Source: Drechmeria coniospora
Lineage: Eukaryota; Ascomycota; Sordariomycetes; Hypocreales; Ophiocordycipitaceae
Reading direction: 5' to 3'
Assembly: GCF_001625195.1 (NCBI RefSeq)
Contig: NC_054391.1
Coordinates: forward strand, 4,661,157 to 4,725,156
DNA length: 64,000 nucleotides
The position numbers and the translations under genes were made by a program. Of the stretch, positions 13,590 to 24,084 are shown piece by piece. The notes beneath the pieces were generated by a model. That model worked only from the letters and a program-made list of their open reading frames with translations, had not been told where the DNA came from and made no database searches. Every line of letters starts with the position of its first letter. The stretch's first letter is position 1.

Positions 13590-15361
13590 ATGCCTCACAG
13601 CCTATCGACGCACGTCTTGACGGTGGACGCCAACGTCATCCACAAAGTCGACACGGCCAACCCTGCCAACTTGTATAGCATGTGGACGGGTGAGTCTCGA
13701 GGAACCGTGGACGCGTCCGCCGACGCCACGCTGACAGGGCCGCCGCAGTCTTCTCCCGCTGCGCAGAATCCGTCGAGCAGGGCCGCAGGTTGGAGAACTT
13801 GAGCTGGCGCCTCTGGCAACGCGAGCAGCTGGTGGAGAGCGCCGGCAAGCGCGCCCCCGACGGAACCGCCCGGGCGCAGACGCAGACGCCGACGCTTCCC
13901 GACGCCGCTCCCTCGGAGACGAAATTGCCAGAGCTCCCCCAGCTTTCCGGCAGCGTCGATTCGCTGCACGACGACGAGGCCGTCGAGTTCACGTCCGTCT
14001 CGGCGCCCCTCGAGATCCGCCCCCGGATACGACGGCTTGATTCCAGCAGCCGTAGCAAGCGCGATCGCCACATCAGCTCGGACGATTTCGAAAAGATGAT
14101 CGTCTCCATCGTCAAGGACAAGACGCCCCTCTCCGCACCCACCCAATCCTCACCCCTCATGGCTTCCCGAAAGGAGCCCTCGATGCCGGTGTCGGCCTCG
14201 GAGCACTCGGGCTCGACGACGACGGAATCCCAGTCCCCCTCCAAGGAGTCGGTCGACTCGCAGCCCTCGCCGGCGCCCCAGAAGGCGACCAAGGTCGTTC
14301 GTGGCTTCTCGCCCGCGCCCTACGCCGCTTTCCCACTGCCCAAGCCGGACGCGGCGTCGGACGACTCCCTCCCCGCGCCGAGCTCCTCCCCCGCGCCGAA
14401 GCCGGTGCAGGCCAAGAAGCAGCCGGCCAAGTTCGCCCTCGGCGGGTCGTGCTCGTCGAGCGAGCAGGGCCAGAGCGTCGACAACGCCCAGGTCCCGGCG
14501 CCGAGCATGGCCGCGGCCAAGGCCAAGGCCAAGTTTCGCCTCGGCGGCTCCTCCGACGAGGGCTCGCTGAGGAGCGCCGCCGCCCTGCCGCCGGCCGGCC
14601 CGGGCCTGGCAGCGCCCAAGAAGCAAGCATCCTTCGGCCTGCCGACGACGCGGACGAGCGGCGGGAGCGACCCGGCCGTGGACTCGGACACCGAGGGCGA
14701 CGAGTACGTGGACGAGAGCGCCATCGACGACGACGACGACTCGTCCGAGTGGGAAGACTCGATGGAGGACAGCAACAAGTCGAGCGTCGACGAAAAGTTC
14801 TTCCAGCGCGTGCCGTCCAAGGCCAACCTCACGTCCCGGCCGTCGCTCATCACCCTCATGCTGGCGCAGAACGACCGGGCCGCTAAGCTCGGCAACCAGG
14901 CGTCGCAGTCAACGTCGGCCCTCCCGCGCTCGCGGGCCGGACCGGGCGCTCCGTCGCTCGGCGCGTCGCCCAACGACTCGGACGAAGCGCCGCTGATGAT
15001 GAAGGGCATGCGCTCCTCGCCGCTGAAGCCCATCAGCGAGGTGCCCCGATCCGGGCCTCAGCCCATCGTGGCCGTCAACGCCGTGTCGGCGCACGCCGCC
15101 CTGTCGCCTCGGACGACGCGTCGCAACATGCTCGCGACCGAGCTCACGGGCACGCTCCGGCGCCAGCTTCTCTGGGAGCGCCAGCAGAAATCGTCGACGG
15201 TCAACGCCGTCCTCAAGCGCCGCCACACGTCACAGGACGTCGCCAACCTGAAGCAGTTTCCCGACAAACCCTGCCTGAAGGAGGCCGAGGACGACTCGAC
15301 GAACTGGAACAAGTACTTTTCCAAGGAGACGCTCAACGGATACCACTCCAAGGGTTGGTAA
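13590..15361 (+). CDS. DUF1752 (AreA GATA-like N-terminus) / DUF3295 fungal regulatory protein
   Basis: Exons 13590-13689 and 13749-15361 (59-bp intron, donor GTGAGT, acceptor CCGCAG, phase 1) give 570 residues. The N-terminus (about residues 1-60) ends in RLENLSWRLW, the hallmark of the domain shared with the N-terminus of the nitrogen regulator AreA (DUF1752), and the motif is completed across the intron. The middle is Ser/Pro/Ala-rich and disordered, with an acidic run (DDDDDSSEWEDS) near residue 320. The last 80 residues (RRNMLATELTGTLRRQL... to YHSKGW) match DUF3295. No DNA-binding zinc finger is present, so this is not AreA itself. The domain pairing is found in fungal proteins related to yeast Mks1-type nitrogen/TOR signalling, but a role here is inference. 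The start is the first ATG in frame with the conserved domain, after a pyrimidine-rich leader. Confidence 0.88.
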
Positions 15362-15992
15362 GGCGGGGAGATGACGACGAGAGTCCCATCTCACCGACGC
15401 ATCTCGACCGGCGATGCTCACGGGCTCGCCGTCCACGTTCGGCGCCGCGCGCGAGAACGGGCGCCTCCTCGGACGATGACGATGATTTTTGACGGCGGTG
15501 CGGCGACGACGGCCGGCGACCGCACGTGGGAAAATCTCTCTCTAATGGCAGATGAAGCTCGCGTTTCGACTTGCCGCGCGGCAAGACGTTGTTTGGTTTT
15601 GGCACTGGCGGGCGTTGCTTTTCGAATGATACCATGTCCCGAGGTCGATTTGCACCTCGGGAGCTCACGCGTTCGTGTCGCCATCGCCACCGGGCAAGAG
15701 GGGAAGCGGTGGCGTGTACTCTATCGAAAGAAGGGAGGCGGGCAAGACGGCGCGCTCTGCATCCACGGGCGACCTGGAGCACAGCGGAAGGGGCACATCA
15801 GATGGCGACGAGGGTGAAAAGACGGCGAGGAAAGCAAAGAAACTGAGCGGAGGCGGTGCGCGAGGCTGGTAGGCAAAAAAATAGCCTGCACGGCGAATGG
15901 GACGTCGGTGAGGCCTGGGCCTCTCGTCCAAGCCCGCGAACATGTACGCACGGTGCAGTCGGTACGTTTTGCGGATCAGGCAAAAAAAAGAA

Positions 15993-16560
15993 CTCGCAAT
16001 ACCTGGGTCGTCCATTAGAGAGCCAAGAAGTCATGAATACATATGAGAGAAGCCTTGATGGGTTTCCCACCATTGTACGCTGCACGTGCACGAGTGCCAT
16101 TGTAATGCGATGCCTCCGTCCGCAGTCGTCGGTACACATTGATTGCTTCCTACTCTACACGGAGAGCTCGCACGACCCGGGACGTGCTTAAGAGAGCCCA
16201 GAAGCCATGGGCATGGATGAGTGAAGACTGTCGATGGGGTTTCGCAATGTCCGCTGCACGTGCATGTGCACGTGCCTGAGTACCATGGCGATGCCTGCTC
16301 CGTCCGTCCATGTCGGCGCACATCACCGCTACTCGAACACAGACAGAGCTCGCAAGACCTGGGTCATCTTTTAGAGCCGAGTTTTTTATGAAGCTGAAAA
16401 TTCCCAAACGCGGACGAGCGAAGACTTTGTGCATTTCTCGATGATTCGACGCTGCATGCAGGAGTGTCATGGTGATGGACGGCTGACTCCCTCCGTAGAT
16501 GCCGGCATACATTATTACTCCTACCTCTCCTTGCACACTCCACGCTCAGACCTGGTTCCC
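15993..16560. repeat. Diverged tandem array, about 3 units of 174-196 bp
   Basis: Units begin near 15993, 16167 and 16349, and a partial fourth begins near 16545. Each starts with CTCGCA(A/C)...ACC(T/C)GGG, then has a run resembling TTAGAGAGCC, GAAG-rich sequence, a core reading CGCTGCA(C/T)G(T/C)G or CGCTGCATGCA, then GTGCCAT or GTGTCAT, then GATGCCTCCGTCCG or a variant, and finally a C(A/G)CA(C/T)AC/CATCA segment. Similarity is patchy with indels, so the array is old. Confidence 0.75.
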
Positions 16561-18004
16561 ACAGCCACGACAGCCACCGTCAAGTGCCCTTGTGGTAGGG
16601 CGCATGTAGGGTGAGGTGAGCTTCCGTGCGTGAGCAGTGCAAGTAGAAGCGAACGTGCAGCATCCTGCAGGTGTATCGGCGAGCAGCGTACTCCGTACTC
16701 GGCACATTTTTGTGCACATAGGTGCTGTACTGTAAGCAATACTGACAACCAGGAACAGTAAGTAGCACGCCGCAGTGTGGCCGTATTACTAGTCGGCACA
16801 TGCATGTCAAAAGGCAGATGCGCATGTGGGGTTCGTTTGACTCGACAAGCACCGAGCGAATCAGGCACTATGCGGCATCGTCATTGGTGGGCGAATTATG
16901 GAACTCGCATTACGACCGGATAAGCTTTTCGCTTGGCAGGCCAAGAAGGTGCGGCGACGCATGAAGTCGAAAAGGTAGGCTGCGTCGTAGGGCCGAATCT
17001 GTCGCTTCGACGTGCTGCCACTTGGACTCGAAGCTCGGCATCATCGGATTGTGGCACGGATAGCGACAAGGTCTGGGCCGTACTCGACAGGTTGGACAAG
17101 ACGGCCATGCTGCCGGCAGATTTCGCGACGCTAGCATCCGCATGCTGCTTTCCAAAGGGTGACCTGGCTTGAGAGGCAAGGGACGAGCAAGCGGATGCCG
17201 GCGAGGGTGACGGCATGGCACAGCGTCGAGTCGGATGCGCATGGCACATGGATGCTGGCGGTGAGTGAGGGTGGAAGTTGCTTCAGGTCTCGTGCACAGT
17301 CTGGCTGTGGCTGATGCATGCGGAGGTGGCTAGTGCGTGCACGTGTACGGAGTAAGTACAGTACTTATCTGTGCCATACTTGTTAGTACGGAGTACTTGT
17401 AAGTAGGTGTACTGTAAGTTGTTATGCGGAGTGCCGTACGGATACTCGATACGGAGTACTTACAGTACTTGGGCCAGTAAAACTTACTTGTACTTACGAC
17501 GTACGTACAGCCAAGTACATGTACATTCACATTGCATGCATGTACTTTCCAGGTTGTCCAAGTGCGAGTCCCAAAGTGCATCCACGCACCGGTTGCTGCA
17601 ACGAGAAATTACCTCCATGTTCGTGCGCCATTCTGCGCTTGCATGTCCAAGACAGTGCATCTCCCGACAGTGCCGGTGCTGTTCGTCGCCAGCCGACCCC
17701 CCGTGGCGACGATCCGTCATCTCGATGAAGCTCGATGCAGGCGGCGACGAGGATGCATCAGCCACACCGGGAACCCCGCTCGCGAGAGCGCCAAAGGATC
17801 AAGGGGGGTCGACCGTGGCGCGAGCTCAGCTCTCGCTTCCCCCCCCCTTCCCAGCGACGAGCCCAGGCAGAAAACGGGTCGCCGGTGCGGCGTCAGGAGG
17901 TGGAGGACGCAGCCAGAGGCGGTCGTGGTGGCCGCTGTCGTTGGTGGTTAGATCGCCCCCAACGCCCAGAACGGCGCTGCGGCGAACGGGAAAGGCGGGG
18001 GGGC

Positions 18005-18362
18005 AAGGTGGATGAGGCCTCGAATCCGGCCGACCGTCCCCCTTTCCCTTTGCACCGGGTTGGTGGCGGTAGAGATGTAGTCATTAGTTATCCTCTTGCT
18101 CGGAGCTGGAAGGCGTTGTGGCGGCGTCGATGCGCGGTGCTTGATGTGTTTGATTTTTTTATAATGTTTAATGCGCTTTTAATCTTTTTTTTCTTCCTTC
18201 CTCGGTTTTCAAGGCGTCGGGGTCTGGGGCCGAGGAAGGTGAGGCCTCGAATCCGGCCGACCGCCCGCCCCCTTCTCCCTTTGCACCGGGTGGTGGCGGT
18301 AGAGATGTCGTAGTTTTTTATCCTCTTGCTCGGAGCTGGAAGGCGTCGTGGCGGCGTCTATG
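18005..18362. repeat. Direct duplication of a ~120-bp block, 227-230 bp apart
   Basis: The block 18005-18131 recurs at 18236-18362. Both copies contain GAGGCCTCGAATCCGGCCGA, then TTTGCACCGGGT, GGTGGCGGTAGAGATGT, TATCCTCTTGCTCGGAGC and GGCGTNGTGGCGGCGTC in that order, with a 3-bp net length difference. The 100 bp between the copies is T-rich. No open frame is shared. Confidence 0.9.
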
Positions 18363-19533
18363 CCTGGTATTGGACGGGTTGGATCATTATTTGTGCATTT
18401 ATCCTTCCCTCGCTCGTGTCGAATTTCCTCCCACCGTATCCGCACTGCCAAGGGATTTTCCCTACCATGCATACGGAGGCGGTGGACGACGGACGATGAT
18501 GAACTGACGGGCAGCGCGTGGCGGATGAACTGATGGACTGCGCATGACCGCCTCCATTTTTGTCCATGCATATGCCACCGCGGGGGCCGCTTCCGGTGCG
18601 TGCGATGCGAGCGCCTGCAAAGGGAGGCGAGGGGATGGGACGGCAGGGGTGCGTCTCGGGGTCATGATTCGGGCTGCAATCGATATCCTGCGATGAATCG
18701 ATCGTGAGCAGGCATGTCCAGCAACCGGCAGCCAGCAGCAACCGTTCGGTCCGGTGAGTACACGTAGCCGGTAGCACGTCGACCGGCGCATCTAGCCCAC
18801 GCTTGGGGAGGAGGGGTGCCGGCCCAGCGTCCGTGGCGCTCGCCGTACCGGGGAGCCACCTCGTGTCGTGCCACGAACACGTACGGCGGCCAGGCAAGGC
18901 TCGAAGCGTTCCCCGGAACGACGACGGCCACGCTGGCACCTGGCACGCCGTGAAGCCACCGACGATTACCCCTCACTACGTGTCAGATCTCGGGCGGAAT
19001 GGAGCGACCGACACGGCAAAGGCAAGCTCCCCCTGGTGGAACCTATGGGGTCGCGTGCATGGCTGTCCGTGTCGAATCTGGCTCCGAGTGTTGCTCGTTG
19101 CGGGTGACCATGTCGAAGCGAAAGCGAGGACAAGGAAGGGGAAGGGGCAAGACGAGCCAAGGCTGCCGCTCGCGACAGAGAACCAGGCCGGGCCCGGTCC
19201 CGGAGGCAGCGCGCTCGAGCGAGCAGCCAGGCGAGCGAGCAGGCAAGCCGGCCGGGAAGCGACGGAGCAAGCTACATGCCGGCGACGGGCCAGGTAGCTA
19301 GCTAGCTACGGGCAGCAGAGGGCAACGAGGAGAAGACGAGCCCGTCGGCGCCGGCTGGGCGAGGATGGAGGTAGGGGTGGTGCTTGCGGTTGCGCAACTA
19401 GGACGCAGATCCCCACCACCCGTCGCCCGTCGGAACCCGTCGTTGGTTTGTGGACGGATCGATGGTCGCGAGGAAGACGCCAAGATCGGGAACATGTCGC
19501 TCACTCGGCTCACTTTAGTGGGCACAGGGGAAG

Positions 19534-19609
19534 TGGAGGAGGAGGAGGAGGAGGATGTGGAAGGGGATGGCGGAGGGATGGCGGAGGGATGGCGGAGGGA
19601 TGGCGGAGG
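19534..19609. repeat. (GGA)n tract followed by 4 x 11 bp GATGGCGGAGG
   Basis: A GGA microsatellite (19534-19555) is followed, after a short AAGGG spacer, by four exact copies of GATGGCGGAGG from 19566 to 19609. Confidence 0.9.
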
Positions 19610-19870
19610 GAATGAGGACGAGGATGGAGGGGGGGTTTCCTCCCAGCAGACCGGCGTGGGCGGCAAGGGCTTGTCGGGCACGTGCACGCCTCCCTCCCTC
19701 ATCGCTTTCGTCGTCGGCGGCACGCCACGAAGGGGGCCAAGGGGTGCGGCAGACACGTGCAAGCTACGTATCGCAGATAACAGGTGTTGCGTTCATGCCG
19801 GAAAGACAGCAGGCGGTGGGCGAGAAGTCAGGTGACTTGGCAGTCAGCAGCATGGATGACTAACTCGGTT

Positions 19871-19933
19871 CGGAGTACGGAGTACGGAGTACGGAGTACG
19901 AAGTACGGAGTACGAAGTACGGAGTACGAAGTA
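19871..19933. repeat. Tandem CGGAGTA / CGAAGTA, 9 x 7 bp
   Basis: Nine 7-bp units: four CGGAGTA, then CGAAGTA and CGGAGTA alternating (units 5-9). It is a tandem expansion of the same CGGAGTAC word that is dispersed singly across the window. Confidence 0.95.
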
Positions 19934-22360
19934 CTGTACAGTAAGGACATGTGTGGCAGCTAGCCAGGCAGCCAGGCAGCAAATGATAGGTACGGATACA
20001 CATGTACTTACTGTATTAGTCGGCCAGGCAGTCAGGCAGCAAGTGGGAAGACATGTAGTCAGGTAGCCGAGCAGATGATCCGGTTCATAAGTCAGTGAGC
20101 ACTCGATCCCTCCACACCTACGCAGCTGGTTCCGCACCACTCGGCACTTCTCGGACGGATTCGGGCGCACGCACGCATGAATGGCCAAGCGTGTCGACCT
20201 GATCCATCCTCGACCTCGTTTCTTGTGTGCGTCGTGCTTAAGCGATCATGACCCCCAGCATGCATCGCTGTTCCTCCCCATCCCCTGTCCGTCTCGCCGT
20301 CATGAGCCAAGCCCGGGTTCGTCGTGGAGGCGAGGCCGGCGAGATCGTCTCCTTCCAGAAGCCTTCTCCCGTAGGTGGGGCGTCCGATGCCCGCCGGTAC
20401 CAGGTCGAAGCTGCCCAGAGGTGGTGGCTACCGATTGGCCGCGACGCCGACCGGGGCGGAATCTGGTACGCCGGACAGTCGGCCCCCGCATCCCGTTCCG
20501 GTCCCCCGACCGGTGCCCCGCCGATGCCGACCAAGCGAGATGCCGACCAAGCGAGCTCGGGGCAGCGCGGCAGCATCGGTGCCGGCCCCCTCCCTCTCAC
20601 CTGTGCCAGATGACTGCGTCGGTGGCGAGCGGTAGGGGACATGGCCGCTCCCACCCGCGCACCGCATCCTGCTGCCCGAAACAGGGAACCGGCGCGATTC
20701 GACATGGACAATGTCGACTCCTCTTGGCACTGGCATCCGCTCCGGCGTGCGGCGCAGGAGATCGACTGACTCGCTCTCGAGCCTGCCCTCGAGCGCGCTT
20801 GATTCGTCCCGTAAGTTCGGCCATCGAACCCAACTCCCAGCCGCTCGCACGTGGCGGCGGCAGGCCGATAAAGACAGCAAGGCGACGAGAGGAGAGAGGA
20901 GGCGGCAGGCAGGAGAAGAATGCAAAAAAAGGGCAAAACGTCGCACACCCCCTCCACCAGCACCTCGCTTCCTAGCCCTCCCTAGCCCTTCCCTCTCACG
21001 GCTCCCCACTCGGGTCCCGAGACCCACGCCGCCGGGGCCGACGACTGGTTACCGACGGCTGCTTGCGGAGCTCCGGCGCATCGTCGTCGGGTCCCCGTCG
21101 CGCCTCGGGCCAAGCCCAGAGGGGCGCCACTGCCATTCAGGGAGGATGGAAGGAATGGCCTCCGAGGCTTCGTCCCGAACGGTAGCGCCACCGACACGGT
21201 CCCCGGGGAGCGGGGGCCCGACGAGGTCGCCGCGACGCCGCACTCGCACCAATTGGCGGCCGCGCCGGCCGGCCGGTGACGCGGGGCGGGCTGTGGCGCC
21301 CCGTGGCTGGCGCCGCTCGTAGCCGTCCTCGTGCTGGCGCTGGTCGTCTTGCTGGCGCTGCTGCTGCTCGCCGCCGTGGGGTGAGCTCCAGCGCGCACCA
21401 GCAGCCCCCGCGTGAGCTCCAGCGCCGTGGCGTGGCGTGAACGCTCTGGCGGCTACGGGCGTCGGTCGTTGGCCAGTCGTCGGTCACGGGGTTAGCTGTT
21501 CGCCGCCGCCAGGTGCTGCTGGCCCGCAGGTGCGTGCCGCTGTACTTGGGTACCGTCGTGGCAGAGCAGGTACCGCCGCCGCCCTCGGCCGGCGCGCTGG
21601 GGCGCCATTCGTCGCCTGCGCGCATCGGCAAAATGCGTTCCTTTCTTCCCCTCGTAGCACGAGCGCCGAGTCACGAGCAGCCGCCCGGATGGGCCAGGCG
21701 GCGTCGAGATTCATTCGCTCCTGGATGCGACCAGTATGCCGACCAAGTCTTGGCAGCCTCGATGCGGCCCAGCGTCCTCGAGCGCGGTTACCTGCGATGC
21801 GATGCGATCAACACGATCCGATGCACGCACGCTGTCGTGGCGGGAAGCTTGGAGAGGGAATCTTGGATGTGTGAATGCGCGCGCATCCAAGATGATCCCC
21901 CAACTGCCCTTCCAACCAATCAAGAAAGCGACCATCTCGTCGTCAAAGACGCATGTCCGTTCGTTCCATTCATCCGTGAGCAAATCGCAAGCCTCTGTTT
22001 CTCGTGGGAATGTGCATGTAGCCGTGGTGTGGTGGTGTTCGGTGCAGCAGTGTGGCAAGTTCGTGTGCCTCTCTCTCAGCCAGTCCTCCGCAGCTCGCCC
22101 ACTCCGGTTGCATGTGCACGCACATGTACTGTACATTCATGTGGTCTGTACTCCGTACAGAGCACTCCGTATCTGTGGCCAGGTACGGCGCGGAAATGCG
22201 AACCTGCTCAACCAAGACGCCTGCCCTGTTGGCCGCCCTTTCCATGTGACACGGCCTCCCCGCCGCATTCGCTAGAATGAGGAGAGAATGGGGGGAGAAT
22301 GTGTGAGGATGGAGGGAGGGGGGGGGAAACCGGGGCAAAGAATTGGGGCCCTCCGTACTC

Positions 22361-22388
22361 CGCACGCCGCACGCCGCACGCCGCACGC
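22361..22388. repeat. Tandem CGCACGC, 4 x 7 bp
   Basis: Four exact CGCACGC units directly after a CTCCGTACTC word. A separate three-copy TGTGTCTGC repeat lies at about 22826-22852. Confidence 0.85.
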
Positions 22389-22515
22389 CGGACCGAGCTG
22401 CTGGGAAAAGCATGGCCCCACCACCCCTCCCCCCCAGTGTCAACGCGTCGTCGGGGTGTGCCGTGGCCATCGATGGCTGCCAGACGACGACCACGCGACC
22501 CGGCCACCAAAGCTA

Positions 22516-22615
22516 CCGGTGTAATGATTATTCATTTTACTATTTTATCATTATGATTATTATTATTAATGTCGGTACCATAATAATCATTCATTCGTAT
22601 TTCAAAGTAGAATGA
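22516..22615. other. AT-rich islet in GC-rich desert
   Basis: About 100 bases of ATTATT/ATCATT-rich sequence with abrupt borders to GC-rich DNA. It contains partly complementary runs (ATTATTATTATTAATG and CATAATAATCATT) flanking GTCGGTACC. A second islet of similar words lies at about 30800-30960. No gene is recognised. Confidence 0.7.
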
Positions 22616-24052
22616 GGCACGTCGGCACGCGAGCGCGGCATCGTTCGTGCTCTGTGCAAGCCACGGAGGGAGCCAAGGCAAACCAAGTGTGGATGAAAGT
22701 CGTCGGGAACTGTAGGCATATATCCATCTGACTTACATGTACGTGCATGGCCGAAGGAAGTCTGTCGCTTGTCTCTATCCCATCCTTTGCCAGGCACGCA
22801 GGCAAGTCTGGCAGGTCGAGTGAGCTGTGTCTGCTGTGTCTGCTGTGTCTGCTGCACCGAGAACCGACTTCTTCGCCCGTAGGCCCCTCTGCTCGACTGT
22901 CCTTCCGTCAAGCATGTCGGACGTGGATGGAGGAAAAAGACCATTGCCCATACCTTTCATGCCGTTGGTACGTGCGTGATCCCCGCCAACAACGTGAACC
23001 AACCGGGACAACCTCGAGTCTTCCCCGAGCCCGGCGCGCGGCGGACGAGGCGACGACAAGCAAGGCGTCTTGTAGCCAGCGAGCCAACTGATGATTGTCA
23101 CAGCTTCGTCGGCAACTAGCCCCCAAATCACAGGCAGGACCAATCGACGGAACACCCGAGGTCGGTCCCTGCACCAACGTCCCCGACGTTCAAGGCCCAA
23201 CATCCAACGTTCCAGGGTCGACGTCAGTGCGAACCAGTTCCACCCTTCCCAGTTCCATAGCTCCCGGCAAGCTCCATCGCCTGTCCGCCTGTGCGAAACC
23301 CCCCGGGGGGGGGGGGGCGAAGCTGTGTTTTGAACCATCTGTGAATTGAATTATACAAGGCCCGCACCGTAGCGCTTTGGGGGAGTATCAAGCACACCTC
23401 CCAAGATGCTCCACCGACGATGCCCCCTACCGCTCGCCGCCCCGGCTGTCCCTTGACAGGGGGCCGAGGGGCGTGGGATGCGGAATAGGGACACGCATGC
23501 CTGCCCGCATGCATGCACCCAAGCTTCGCACGGGCCGGACAAACAAACATTTCTGCCGCGCTTCTACCTAGATGGACGTCAGCACGCTATTTCATTCGTC
23601 ACTCACCCGGCCTACGCTTGGTCTTGCCGGCCAAGATCCAACAGCCAAAGATGCAAAAAAATACAAAAAAAAAATCCAGGTGCCTGCTCTAAGGTGGCAG
23701 TCCATCCTCTCTTTTTCCGGTGGCTCTTCTTGCAAGCGAGATGAGCTCTTGATTGGCGATCCTGCGCATTGCCGCATGTCCCTTCAATCTCACCACCTTG
23801 CCATGCTTCGGACTTCAAGCTGCCGATGAGGGAAGGAAGCTCCCATCTCGACAGTCGTCCTCCCGTCCTCCCATCTCTCCGTCCTCCCGTCCTCCCGTAA
23901 TCCGTCATCCCTTCACCGCAAGGCCGCCTTGGCATGCAACGTTCCTTCGATATTCAACACCGGACCGGTCAGTGCTCCGTCTCACATGCACCAGCCTGTC
24001 TGACACGTGCAGGTGGGCAGGTACCTGGCATTTCTGGAACGGCTCATCACTT

Positions 24053-24084
24053 AGGTGTAGGTGCATGCATGCACACCTACACCT
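24053..24084. other. Perfect 11-bp inverted repeat (hairpin)
   Basis: The left arm AGGTGTAGGTG (24053-24063) and right arm CACCTACACCT (24074-24084) are exact reverse complements around the 10-base loop CATGCATGCA. There is no T-run after it and no gene to terminate, so a terminator role is not claimed. Confidence 0.85.
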
